Under the pieces are notes generated by a model. The model was not told the origin of the DNA and ran no database searches. It saw nothing but the letters and a program-made list of their open reading frames with translations. DNA of 7,752 bases from an uncultured Christensenella sp. (GTDB lineage: Bacteria > Bacillota > Clostridia > Christensenellales > UBA1242), in NCBI GenBank assembly GCA_905207515.1, contig CAJLLK010000042.1, forward strand, positions 1-7,752, given 5' to 3'. Of this stretch, positions 1 through 6,456 are shown one piece after another. Position numbers and translations under genes: made by a program. Every line of letters starts with the position of its first letter. The first letter of the stretch is position 1.

Positions 1-527
1 GAGAATGCTTTGACAAAGTGGCAAGAGTTCTTGGGCTTTCTTATCCGGGCGGCCCAAACATTGACAAGCTGGCAAAACAAGGTCAAAACAACGTTAAATT
101 CAACTATAAGCCGCCACTCAAAGATACTTTCAATTTTTCTTTCAGCGGGCTTAAAACTGCGGTTGTGAATTTTGTGCATAACAAAGAGCAGAAAAACGAA
201 GAATTTTCAAAAGCTGACGTGGCTTGCTCGTTTCAAGAACTCGTGACAGATGAGCTTTGCACGAAAACAATCAGAGCTTGCAAAAAACTTGGTCAACAAA
301 AACTTGTTGTGGCGGGTGGCGTTGGCGCAAACAGCAGACTGAGAGAAAAACTTGAAATATTTTGCAAAAAAGAAAACGTTCAGCTCTTTTTGCCAGATTT
401 GAAATATTGCACTGACAATGCGGCAATGATTGGTTCAATCGCTTATTATTATGTTTTGGCGGGAGTAGGGCTTGCTGATTTGACTTTGACCGCAAAACCG
501 ACCGTCAACATTGCAGATTTATATTAA
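1..527 (+). CDS. tsaD: TsaD, tRNA N6-threonylcarbamoyladenosine transferase (C-terminal half, cut by window start)
   Basis: TsaD transfers the threonylcarbamoyl group from threonylcarbamoyl-AMP to A37 of ANN-decoding tRNAs, working with TsaB and TsaE in the cytoplasm. The reading frame is open from base 3 and reads ECFDKVARVLGLSYPGGP, the usual mid-protein TsaD motif, so the GTG at 18 is an internal valine and not a start. About 175 of a usual 340 residues are present. Other family signatures visible are SFSGLKTAV, GGVGANSRLREKL (part of the nucleotide-binding ASKHA fold) and CTDNAAMIG, whose Asp is the family's metal-coordinating residue. The N-terminal HxxxH metal site lies outside the window. 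The gene stops at 525-527, and a strong ribosome binding site (530-533) follows at once for the next gene, so the two are probably co-transcribed. No frameshift or odd residue was seen. Confidence 0.95.
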   Translation, partial: ECFDKVARVLGLSYPGGPNIDKLAKQGQNNVKFNYKPPLKDTFNFSFSGLKTAVVNFVHNKEQKNEEFSKADVACSFQELVTDELCTKTIRACKKLGQQKLVVAGGVGANSRLREKLEIFCKKENVQLFLPDLKYCTDNAAMIGSIAYYYVLAGVGLADLTLTAKPTVNIADLY

Positions 528-538
528 AAGGAGAAATT

Positions 539-1723
539 ATGGAACTTTTGGCTCCTGCGGGAAACTTTGAGAAATTTTTGACCGCTCTGCATTTTGGTGC
601 AGATGCTGTTTATTTGGCTGGGGGACGCTTTGGTTTGAGAGCGTTTGCTGGAAATTTTTCTGATGAAGAGATGAAAGACGCTATCAAAATTGCACACGAA
701 CAAGGCAAAAAGGTCTATGTCACAATAAACATCATCGCAAAAGACAAAGATTTTGAAGGATTGGAAGATTATTTGAAATTTTTGGAAGAAATTCATGTGG
801 ACGCGGTGATTGTTGCCGACATTGGAGTTTTGCAATTTGTCAGAAAAAAGGCTCCAAACTTGACCGTTCATGTCAGCACGCAGGCAAACATCATCAACTC
901 TTATTCCGCTCGTCTTATGGCAGAACTCGGAGCAAAAAGGTTGATTTTGGCACGAGAACTTTCTTTGGACGAAATCAAGGAGATAAGAAAAAATCTTCCA
1001 AAAGATGTTGAAATTGAAGTTTTTGTTCACGGTGCAATGTGCATGGCTTATTCGGGCAGATGTTTACTTTCAAATTATTTGACCGGCAGAGACAGCAACC
1101 ACGGCGAATGTGTGCAAGCGTGCAGATGGAAATATCTCATCAGAGAAGTCAGCCGAGAAGACGAATTGGAAGTTCAAGAAGACGAACGCGGTTCTTACAT
1201 TTTCAATTCCAAAGATTTGAACATGCTTTCTCATCTTCAAGAGCTTAAAGACGCAGGCGTGGACAGCATTAAAATTGAAGGCAGAATGAAGTCGGCCTAT
1301 TATGTTGCAACCGTTGTCAACGCTTATCGCATGGCGCTGGATATGTCGCCAAAAAAAGACGAACGCTTGGAAGCGGAACTTTTGAAAGCCAGCCATAGAC
1401 GCTACACAACAGGTTTTTATTTCAACGACCCTGAAAAGCAGTTTGTGGAAGACTCTATGCCTGTTCAAGAAAGTGAATTTGTGGCGATTGTGTCAAAAGA
1501 TTGTCAAAATGGCACAGTTGAACTTGAAATGCGAAACAAGTTTTCTGTCGGTGACGAACTGGAAATTTTGAGTCCAGACAAAAATATTTTCAACAAAATG
1601 CTTAAAATTGAAAAAATCACAAATTCTTCGGGCGAAGACGTTCAATCGGCAAAAGTTGTGCAAGAAAAAGTGACTGTTCCGTGCTCGTTGCCACTCAAAA
1701 AAGGTGACATTTTGAGAAAATAA
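539..1723 (+). CDS. Peptidase U32 family protein, TrhP-like tRNA hydroxylation protein
   Basis: A 394-residue protein with the full U32 signature at residues 160-178 (ExFxxGAMCxxxxGxCxLS). The N-terminus MELLAPAGN is typical of the family and begins a TIM-barrel-like domain. Cysteines C168, C175, C191 and C195 match the cluster that in U32 relatives (TrhP/YegQ, RlhA, UbiU) binds an iron-sulphur cluster. A small beta-rich C-terminal domain spans roughly 305-394. Family knowledge points to prephenate-dependent 5-hydroxyuridine formation at tRNA U34 (TrhP), not proteolysis. RlhA-type rRNA hydroxylation is the main alternative, and the old collagenase label is unlikely. The start is fixed by GGAG at 530-533, 5 nt before ATG. 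The gene lies 11 bp after tsaD, so one operon joins an A37-modifying and a U34-modifying enzyme. No GC-rich terminator is seen after the stop, only the AT-rich stretch 1724-1744. Confidence 0.85.
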   Translation: MELLAPAGNFEKFLTALHFGADAVYLAGGRFGLRAFAGNFSDEEMKDAIKIAHEQGKKVYVTINIIAKDKDFEGLEDYLKFLEEIHVDAVIVADIGVLQFVRKKAPNLTVHVSTQANIINSYSARLMAELGAKRLILARELSLDEIKEIRKNLPKDVEIEVFVHGAMCMAYSGRCLLSNYLTGRDSNHGECVQACRWKYLIREVSREDELEVQEDERGSYIFNSKDLNMLSHLQELKDAGVDSIKIEGRMKSAYYVATVVNAYRMALDMSPKKDERLEAELLKASHRRYTTGFYFNDPEKQFVEDSMPVQESEFVAIVSKDCQNGTVELEMRNKFSVGDELEILSPDKNIFNKMLKIEKITNSSGEDVQSAKVVQEKVTVPCSLPLKKGDILRK

Positions 1724-1744
1724 TTAAAAAATTTTAAATATTGT

Positions 1745-1773
1745 TTGACAGGTTTTGTTTTATCTGTTAATAT
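1745..1773 (+). promoter_or_regulatory. Sigma-A-type promoter for the small membrane protein gene
   Basis: A perfect -35 TTGACA (1745-1750), a 17-bp spacer, and -10 TAATAT (1768-1773) preceded by TGT, an extended -10. Transcription should begin near 1780, about 10 nt before the ATG at 1791. This shows that the in-frame ATG at 1755 lies inside the promoter and is not the start. Confidence 0.75.
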
Positions 1774-1790
1774 TATCACATAAGGGGAAT

Positions 1791-2285
1791 ATGGCAAGGC
1801 TTAACATAAACAACATTGAAAATGTTGAAGGCAAATATCACTTGATGTTTTTTGAAGGCAAAAAAATGGTCGAACAGGCTAAAAGCGACATGAGATATGC
1901 CATTTTTTCGTTGTTGTTTTTTTCGTGCATGATTTTGTTGTTTATTGTCATTTCAGGTTTCAATCTTTATTATGTCGGTTTTTTGCTTGTGTTTTTGCTT
2001 TTCTTTTTGGCGACTGTCATCATTGTTTTGAAGCAGAAAAGAACAGGCACCAAACAATGCATTTATGCTGTTCAAAATTCAAATTCAAGCGAAATTGTTG
2101 CCAAACAGGTTGATAATCGCGTTATGGGCAAAGCGATTGTCAAATCAATGTCAAGCACGCTGGATAAATATGATGCCAAGGAAAAATTTCCAAAATTTTC
2201 TCAGAAATGGAAAAGAAGTCGCAAACATCATCATTTGGTCGGAATAATCACAAAGTTTGAAGAAGAAAACAAAAAGGAGTTTTAA
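1791..2285 (+). CDS. Small two-helix membrane protein, unknown function
   Basis: A 164-residue protein that I do not recognise. Residues 1-35 are polar and charged. Two hydrophobic segments follow at about 36-56 and 59-80, separated by a very short turn (GFN), which suggests a helical hairpin with both ends on the same side. KQKR directly after the second helix and a basic tail (KWKRSRKHHH at 139-148) favour both ends being cytoplasmic by the positive-inside rule. The last residues are Glu/Lys-rich. The start at 1791 is chosen because AAGGGG (1782-1787) precedes it and because a promoter occupies the 36 nt upstream. The gene is transcribed separately from its neighbours: it has its own promoter and a probable terminator over its stop codon. 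Its place between tRNA modification genes and alaS gives no clear functional clue. Confidence 0.7.
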   Translation: MARLNINNIENVEGKYHLMFFEGKKMVEQAKSDMRYAIFSLLFFSCMILLFIVISGFNLYYVGFLLVFLLFFLATVIIVLKQKRTGTKQCIYAVQNSNSSEIVAKQVDNRVMGKAIVKSMSSTLDKYDAKEKFPKFSQKWKRSRKHHHLVGIITKFEEENKKEF

Positions 2286-2297
2286 AACTTCTTTTTT
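2271..2297 (+). terminator. Probable rho-independent terminator overlapping the stop codon
   Basis: AAGGAGTT (2274-2281) pairs with AACTTCTT (2286-2293), with one G-U pair and loop TTAA, and extends with A-T pairs into a run of six T (2292-2297). The stop codon TAA (2283-2285) sits in the loop region. The stem is AT-rich, so termination may be only partial. Confidence 0.5.
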
Positions 2298-2317
2298 CTT
2301 ATTTTAAGCGCTTTTGC

Positions 2318-2346
2318 TTGTTTTTTTGTGCGTTTTTTGTTAAGAT
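2318..2346 (+). promoter_or_regulatory. Probable promoter for alaS
   Basis: TTGTTT (2318-2323), a 17-bp spacer, then -10 TAAGAT (2341-2346) preceded by TGT. The -35 is weak, but spacing and extended -10 match the other promoters here. The leader to the ATG at 2368 would be about 15 nt, too short for a T-box riboswitch. Confidence 0.55.
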
Positions 2347-2367
2347 ATAGACAATTTAGGAGCAGAT

Positions 2368-4183
2368 ATGATCACTGACGTTGAAATCAAAGAAAAATGG
2401 TTTAAGTTTTTTGAAAAACATGGCTTTAAAAGAGTGGAAGGCTATTCTATCATTCCAGAAAATGACCCAACAATTCTTCACAACTGCGGGGATGCATCCG
2501 CTTGTGCCTTATCTTTTGGGCGCAAAGCATCCGGCTGGAAACAAAATTTGTGACATTCAAAGATGTTTGAGAACAAACGACATCGACTCTGTCGGCGACG
2601 AAAGTCACTTGACTTCTTTTGAAATGTTGGGGAATTGGTTTTTGGGGAGTTGCCCGAAAGAAGAGATGATAAAACTTTCTTACGAGTTTTTGACAAGCCC
2701 AGAATATTTGGGCATTCCTAAAGAAAGGCTGGCAACTTCGGTTTTTGCGGGAGATGAAGTGGCTCCAAGAGATGAAGTCGCTTTCAACACTTGGAAAAAT
2801 TGCGGCATTGAAAATGTTTTTTATCTTGACAAAGAACACAACTGGTGGGCGCTTGGCGGCGGCGTTGGTCCTTGCGGACCTGACAGCGAAATGTTTTATG
2901 ACAGTGGCAAAGAAAAATGTGGAAAAGACTGTTCTCCAGCGTGCGACTGCGGAAAATATCTCGAAATTTGGAACGATGTTTTCATGCAATATAAAGTTGA
3001 AAAAGCGGGCGAAAAAGCAAAGCTTTTGGAAAGACCAAACATCGACACTGGCATGGGCTTGGAGCGAACTGTTGTCGTTTTGAATGGGCTGAAAAGTGTC
3101 TATGACGCGGGCATTTTCAAAAAGGTTATTGATTTCATTGGCACAAAAGCGAAGATTGGCTATCTTGAAAACGAAAATGCCACTCGCTCTTATCGAATAA
3201 TAACCGACCACTTGCGTTCGGCAATGTTTATTTTGGGCGACCAAAGAGGTGTTTTGCCGTCAAATGTTGGGCAAGGTTACATTTTGAGAAGACTTATAAG
3301 GCGTGCCGTAAATTGCGCCAGAAACATTGGCTTGGACACGAAATATTTTGACGACATCATCGACCTTTATGTCGACAAACACGGCGAAGATTACAGCGAC
3401 ATCAAAGCCAACAGACAAAAAATCAAAGACGAACTCAAAATTGAAGTGGAAAAGTTTTCGAAAGCGCTTGAAGAAGGCCACAAAGAGTTTGAAAAGGTCT
3501 TGAACGGAATTGAAAAACACAAACAATTTGCCGCTCAAAAAGGCGAAAAAGTGGAAAACGTTTTGTCAGGCAAAGCTGTGTTTAGGCTTTATGACACATT
3601 TGGCTTTCCTTTCGAACTTACGAGAGAACTTGCAAAAGAACGCGGCTATGAAGTCGACGAAGAAGGCTATAAAAAAGCTTTTGAAGAACATCAAGAAAAA
3701 AGTCGAACTGCTTCGGCTGGCGTTTTTAAAGGCGGCTTGGCAGACAATTCTTATGAAAGTGCAAAGTTGCACACTGCAACACATTTGATTATGGCAGGCT
3801 TGAGAAAAATGTTTGGAGAGCAAGTTATGCAGAAAGGTTCAAACATCACTCCTGAAAGATTGAGACTCGACTTCAATCTTGACCACAAAATGACGCCGGA
3901 AGAAATCAAAACTCTTGAAGATTTTGTCAATGACGCCATCTCAAAAGCCATTCCTGTCACTTGCCAAGAGATGAGTGTGGCTGACGCGAAAAAAAGTGAT
4001 GCAGTCGGCGTTTTTGAAAGCAAATATGGCGAAGTTGTCAAAGTTTATTCAATCGGCAACGTATCAAAAGAAATTTGCGGTGGTCCACATGCCAAAAACA
4101 CTCAAGATTTGCACCACTTGAAAATTGTCAAAGAAGAAAGCTCTTCAAGCGGCGTGAGAAGAATTAAGGCAATTTTGGATTGA
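2368..4183 (+). CDS. alaS: Alanyl-tRNA synthetase, short form lacking C-Ala, with an apparent frameshift near codon 37
   Basis: AlaRS charges tRNA-Ala and edits mischarged Ser/Gly. AGGAG at 2358-2362 sets the ATG at 2368. The first 37 codons (to NDPTIL) match the AlaRS N-terminus, but the homology then moves to the next frame, continuing FTTAGMHPLVPYLLG to the stop at 4183. Restoring two bases in the T run near 2476-2479 would give NDPTILFTTAGM, the family motif, and a protein of about 605 residues. The catalytic domain shows RCLRTNDID, HLTSFEMLGNW and the class II motif 3 TGMGLER. The editing site is intact, with HTATH (3770-3784) and CGGPH (4076-4090) supplying the metal ligands. A CxxxCxxxCxC group (2918-2950) may bind zinc. 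The protein ends just after the editing domain; the usual protein has about 870 residues, so C-Ala is absent. No stop or decayed sequence marks a recent loss. The frameshift could be a sequencing error, a real mutation, or recoding. Confidence 0.9.
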
Positions 4184-4184
4184 T

Positions 4185-4213
4185 TTGACAATATAATTAT
4201 TTTGTGTTATAAT
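4185..4213 (+). promoter_or_regulatory. Full-consensus promoter for the surface protein gene
   Basis: TTGACA (4185-4190), 17 bp, TATAAT (4208-4213) preceded by TGT: perfect at both hexamers with an extended -10. The -35 begins one base after the alaS stop codon (4181-4183). Transcription should start near 4220. Such a promoter predicts strong constitutive expression; no operator-like repeat was seen. Confidence 0.9.
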
Positions 4214-4237
4214 AAAACTATTGAAAAGGAGAAGCTT

Positions 4238-5752
4238 ATGCCACAAGGTCAAATAAGAAAAGGGTTTTTCTTCTATTTTGGACTTTTTGTTTTGCTTTTG
4301 ATTGCAGTGTTTTGCATTTGTTTGGTTGTCATGATTTTCAATCCTGGCAAAACAGTGCTTTGGATGCAATATTTCACTGCAAATGAGCCAGGGAAATGGT
4401 TGGAAACCACCACAGACGAAAGCAAAACACCGATTGATTTGTCTGAAATTGAAACTTTGCAAATAAACACCTCGGCTTATGCAAAGGTCGTCGTTCAAAG
4501 AGATAGAGACGAAACTTTTGCTGAAGAAGGGCTTTACATCGTCAACAACGCCAAAGGTTTTGCCGCAGCAAGCAATGCAGTTGATTTTGATTATGAGTTG
4601 ACGCTTTCTGGAACAACTCTGACTTTGAATTTGACAGAACCAACTGGATTTTTGTATTTTTCAAGAGATGTGCAAGTTGTTTTGGCGGCTTTCACGGACA
4701 CAACAACCAATTTTGGTCACATAAACTTGGTCGTTAACGCTGTTGACGGAGATGTTGAAGTGGGGGCAACAGGGCTAAATGCTCAAGATGTCAGATTGGC
4801 ATCTTTGGATGTTGAAACAAGAAATGGCGACATAAATTTGGGCGTGCATTTTGATATGTCAACTTTGACCAAACTCAACTTGTCTTCTCAAGAAGGCAAA
4901 ATTCAGTCTTTTAGAGATGTGAGCTATGACAACGGCAAAACTGGCAACGGCGTGAATGCTCAAAATTTGACAGAAGCTTCTTTCACAACTCAAAGCGGAT
5001 TGATTTCGTTTGACGCTGTCGATGTCGGCACAAGCGATTTGTCGATTTATTGCCGAAGCGGAAATGTCAACATTGATTATATCAAAGCAAACTCCACAAA
5101 TGTGACTTGCTTCCAAGGGAATTATAGATTTAACACTGTTGACTCAGATTTGAGCTTCACAAATTCTGAAAACACCATGCTGGCACCGAATATTGTTGTC
5201 AACGATAAAGTTACCGGCGACTTCAATCTTTCCACTTCAACCGAACAAAATGCCGAACCTAGCATTTATCTCAAACAGGTCGACGGAGTTGTTTCAATTC
5301 TCGCCGACAGGGGAAGTTTGAACATTGATAACGCTCAAAGTGACATCAGCGTCAAGGGTGACGGAGCATTTAACATTGACATCGTTGTTGGCGAAACAAA
5401 TCGCGGAATTATTGATGTTGAAACAAACAATGGAAATGTGGAATTGGGCTTCTTGGGCGACTTAAACAACGTGACGGCAAGCTCGGCGTCTGGAAATGTT
5501 GACATCAAAGTCACAAATGTTGCGCGTTTTGTTGCAAATGCTTATGTAAACGACGGCACTGATCAGCCAGCTCTGCTTGAAGATGGCAAAATCAATGTCA
5601 GCCACGGCTTTGTCGACGGTGACCTTGTGACATCTCAAACGAAAAATCCATTGACTGTCAATGGTTCATCGTCTGTGAACGGAACACTGACCATTTACAC
5701 AAACAACACACTTGACTATGAACTTGTGACAAAAGAAAGTTTGCAAGCTTAA
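4238..5752 (+). CDS. Membrane-anchored protein with a DUF4097-like beta-repeat ectodomain
   Basis: A 504-residue protein. Basic residues R7 and K8 precede one hydrophobic segment (about 10-34), which suggests an uncleaved signal anchor with the rest outside the cell. From about 65 to 490 it is a run of short beta-strand repeats rich in Asn, Asp, Ser and Thr, such as VDVETRNGDINLG (near 188-202), IDVETNNGNVELG (near 392-404) and ASSASGNVDIKV (near 414-425). This (S/N)G(D/N)(V/I) pattern is what DUF4097 putative-adhesin proteins show, and it predicts a right-handed beta-solenoid. No LPXTG sorting signal or enzyme motif is visible. The start is set by AAAGGAG (4225-4231), 6 nt before ATG; the upstream in-frame codons from 4202 overlap the promoter and are rejected. 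The gene is a single unit with its own promoter and terminator. A sensory, scaffold or adhesive role is possible, but none is shown. Confidence 0.75.
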   Translation: MPQGQIRKGFFFYFGLFVLLLIAVFCICLVVMIFNPGKTVLWMQYFTANEPGKWLETTTDESKTPIDLSEIETLQINTSAYAKVVVQRDRDETFAEEGLYIVNNAKGFAAASNAVDFDYELTLSGTTLTLNLTEPTGFLYFSRDVQVVLAAFTDTTTNFGHINLVVNAVDGDVEVGATGLNAQDVRLASLDVETRNGDINLGVHFDMSTLTKLNLSSQEGKIQSFRDVSYDNGKTGNGVNAQNLTEASFTTQSGLISFDAVDVGTSDLSIYCRSGNVNIDYIKANSTNVTCFQGNYRFNTVDSDLSFTNSENTMLAPNIVVNDKVTGDFNLSTSTEQNAEPSIYLKQVDGVVSILADRGSLNIDNAQSDISVKGDGAFNIDIVVGETNRGIIDVETNNGNVELGFLGDLNNVTASSASGNVDIKVTNVARFVANAYVNDGTDQPALLEDGKINVSHGFVDGDLVTSQTKNPLTVNGSSSVNGTLTIYTNNTLDYELVTKESLQA

Positions 5753-5781
5753 AAAAAGAACCGAAAATCGGTTCTTTTTTT
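5751..5781 (+). terminator. Strong rho-independent terminator of the surface protein gene
   Basis: GAACCGA (5758-5764), loop AAA, TCGGTTC (5768-5774), flanked by seven A and seven T, so it could act in both directions. The final A-T pairs begin inside the stop codon. Confidence 0.93.
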
Positions 5782-5785
5782 GTTT

Positions 5786-5806
5786 TGGTGCGAGTGGTGG
5801 GAGTCG
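5786..5806 (-). pseudogene. 3'-terminal tRNA fragment (tRNA-Leu-like), ending in CCA
   Basis: Read on the minus strand, this is the end of a tRNA: part of a T loop (CGACT), T-stem 3' strand CCCAC, acceptor 3' strand CACTCGC, discriminator A and CCA. It matches the intact tRNA-Leu at 6097-6182 at all but two of 21 positions, and the differences lie in the acceptor stem, so it probably comes from another Leu isoacceptor. The 5' T-stem strand, anticodon arm, D arm and 5' acceptor strand are missing. Similarity stops at 5807. Confidence 0.6.
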
Positions 5807-5860
5807 CTCCGCGGATTGCCCGTCAAAGTGAGCTATTCCGCTATCACGCCGGGGCGGGCC
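5807..5860. other. GC-rich spacer between tRNA fragment and repeat copy A
   Basis: 54 bp with 36 G or C (67%, counted by hand) in an otherwise AT-rich region. Read on the minus strand it contains GCGGAATAGCTCA, which resembles the acceptor and D-arm start of many tRNAs, and GCGGA/TCCGC could pair. I cannot fold it into a tRNA. It is absent from the matching position beside copy B. Confidence 0.35.
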
Positions 5861-5966
5861 GCGTCACAAACTGCACTTTTCATTCGCTTTGCTTTTCGCA
5901 AAGGCTCATCTAACGTTTGTTTGTTCCTTCTTCCCAAAAATGGCAAGCATTTTCGGGAGCCTGTTA
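5861..5966 (-). repeat. Structured tRNA-associated repeat, copy A
   Basis: About 105 bp, matching copy B (6663-6768) in inverted orientation. Over 5861-5958 there are three substitutions and one single-base indel by eye; the last few bases are less similar. It contains two hairpins, CTTTGC/GCAAAG (5887-5892, 5898-5903) and an 11-bp stem (5932-5942 with 5948-5958). The larger stem has an A-C mismatch on the plus strand but a G-U pair on the minus strand, which favours a minus-strand RNA. The copy lies downstream of tRNA-Leu on that strand. Confidence 0.8.
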
Positions 5967-5982
5967 AGGACCAATCAAGAAG

Positions 5983-6025
5983 TCGCGACAAATCGCCAGC
6001 GAAGCGCGATTTCGCTTGGTCGCGA
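5983..6025. repeat. Nested palindrome downstream of tRNA-Leu
   Basis: TCGCGAC (5983-5989) pairs with GTCGCGA (6019-6025). Inside, AAATCGC (5990-5996) pairs with GCGATTT (6006-6012), or alternatively AGCGAA (5998-6003) with TTCGCT (6011-6016). No coding potential; function unknown. Confidence 0.5.
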
Positions 6026-6029
6026 AATG

Positions 6030-6058
6030 AAAAAACAAGCGTCTATGCGACGCTTTTT
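6030..6058 (-). terminator. Rho-independent terminator of the tRNA-Cys/tRNA-Leu operon
   Basis: On the minus strand AAGCGTC (6055-6049), loop GCATA, GACGCTT (6043-6037), then G and a run of six T (6035-6030). It lies about 40 nt beyond the CCA end of tRNA-Leu. An AT-only palindrome (6054-6073) precedes it. Confidence 0.75.
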
Positions 6059-6096
6059 GAATTTATTCAAAAACAAACCTTTTCAGTTTTTGCTGC

Positions 6097-6182
6097 TGGT
6101 GCTGGTGGTGGGAGTCGAACCCACACGTCCTTTCGAACTCAGGATTTTAAGTCCTGTGCGTCTGCCATTCCGCCACACCAGC
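6097..6182 (-). tRNA. tRNA-Leu(UAA), CCA encoded
   Basis: The acceptor stem GCTGGTG/CACCAGC is perfect. The anticodon loop CTTAAAA in stem CAGGA/TCCTG gives anticodon UAA, and the long class II variable arm fits leucine. The T arm is GTGGG-TTCGACT-CCCAC. Discriminator A is at 6100, with CCA encoded at 6099-6097. It is the second gene of a two-tRNA operon, 30 nt after tRNA-Cys. Confidence 0.97.
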
Positions 6183-6191
6183 TTAATGTTC

Positions 6192-6309
6192 AAAAGAGAT
6201 GATTTCGGTTTTTGGAGGTACCACCCGGATTTGAACCGGGGAATAAAGGTGTTGCAGACCTTTGCCTTACCACTTGGCGATGGTACCATATGCCGTCATC
6301 ATCTCTTTT
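6192..6309 (-). repeat. 12-bp perfect inverted repeat flanking tRNA-Cys
   Basis: AAAAGAGATGAT (6192-6203) and ATCATCTCTTTT (6298-6309) are exact reverse complements on either side of tRNA-Cys. After a 2-nt internal mismatch, CGG (6206-6208) pairs with CCG (6293-6295). In the operon transcript the leader and the intergenic spacer would form a long helix enclosing the tRNA, like the processing stems of rRNA precursors. Confidence 0.7.
6213..6287 (-). tRNA. tRNA-Cys(GCA), CCA encoded
   Basis: Acceptor stem GGTACCA/TGGTACC, anticodon loop CTGCAAC in stem AAGGT/ACCTT giving anticodon GCA, and T arm CCCGG-TTCAAAT-CCGGG. Discriminator U73 (6216) is the known cysteine identity base. CCA is encoded at 6215-6213. 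It is the first gene of the operon, with its 5' end about 26 nt after the predicted transcription start. Confidence 0.97.
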
Positions 6310-6319
6310 TAACATATTA

Positions 6320-6348
6320 AATATATCACAAAAAGTGGGCGTTGTCAA
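6320..6348 (-). promoter_or_regulatory. Promoter of the tRNA-Cys/tRNA-Leu operon
   Basis: On the minus strand TTGACA (6348-6343), 17 bp, TATATT (6325-6320) preceded by TGA, an extended -10. Transcription should start near 6313. The stretch between this promoter and that of tRNA-Gly (6349-6456) is AT-rich, and I see nothing else in it. Confidence 0.8.
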
Positions 6349-6456
6349 ACATTTTTTCCTTTTTTAATCAATCACCACAATATTTTATATGTTTCAACTT
6401 GAAATATGTCAACCGCAACAAAAATTTCATTTTTTTTGAAAATTGTGTTAAAATGC

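Noticed and set aside
1724..1744. Terminator after the U32 gene
   Set aside because: Only an all-AT partial palindrome is present, without a stable stem.
1755..1790. Upstream ATG 1755 as start of the small membrane protein
   Set aside because: It lies inside the -35/-10 spacer of the gene's own promoter and has no ribosome binding site.
2304..2328. Second terminator before alaS (AAGC/GCTT stem followed by T)
   Set aside because: The stem is only 4 bp, and its T run overlaps the probable -35 region.
2286..2367. T-box riboswitch upstream of alaS
   Set aside because: The interval is only 82 nt and the predicted leader about 15 nt; no T-box motif or antiterminator pair is visible.
2381..2480. 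A start for alaS in the downstream frame (TTG 2381 or ATG 2420)
   Set aside because: The residues encoded there do not resemble AlaRS, whereas the frame from ATG 2368 does and has a good ribosome binding site.
5780..6320. Open frames on the plus strand of 140 and 143 residues
   Set aside because: They run through the reverse complements of tRNA-Leu and tRNA-Cys and through repeat A; strings such as GGGSRTHTSFRTQDF are a well-known artefact of translating tRNA antisense.
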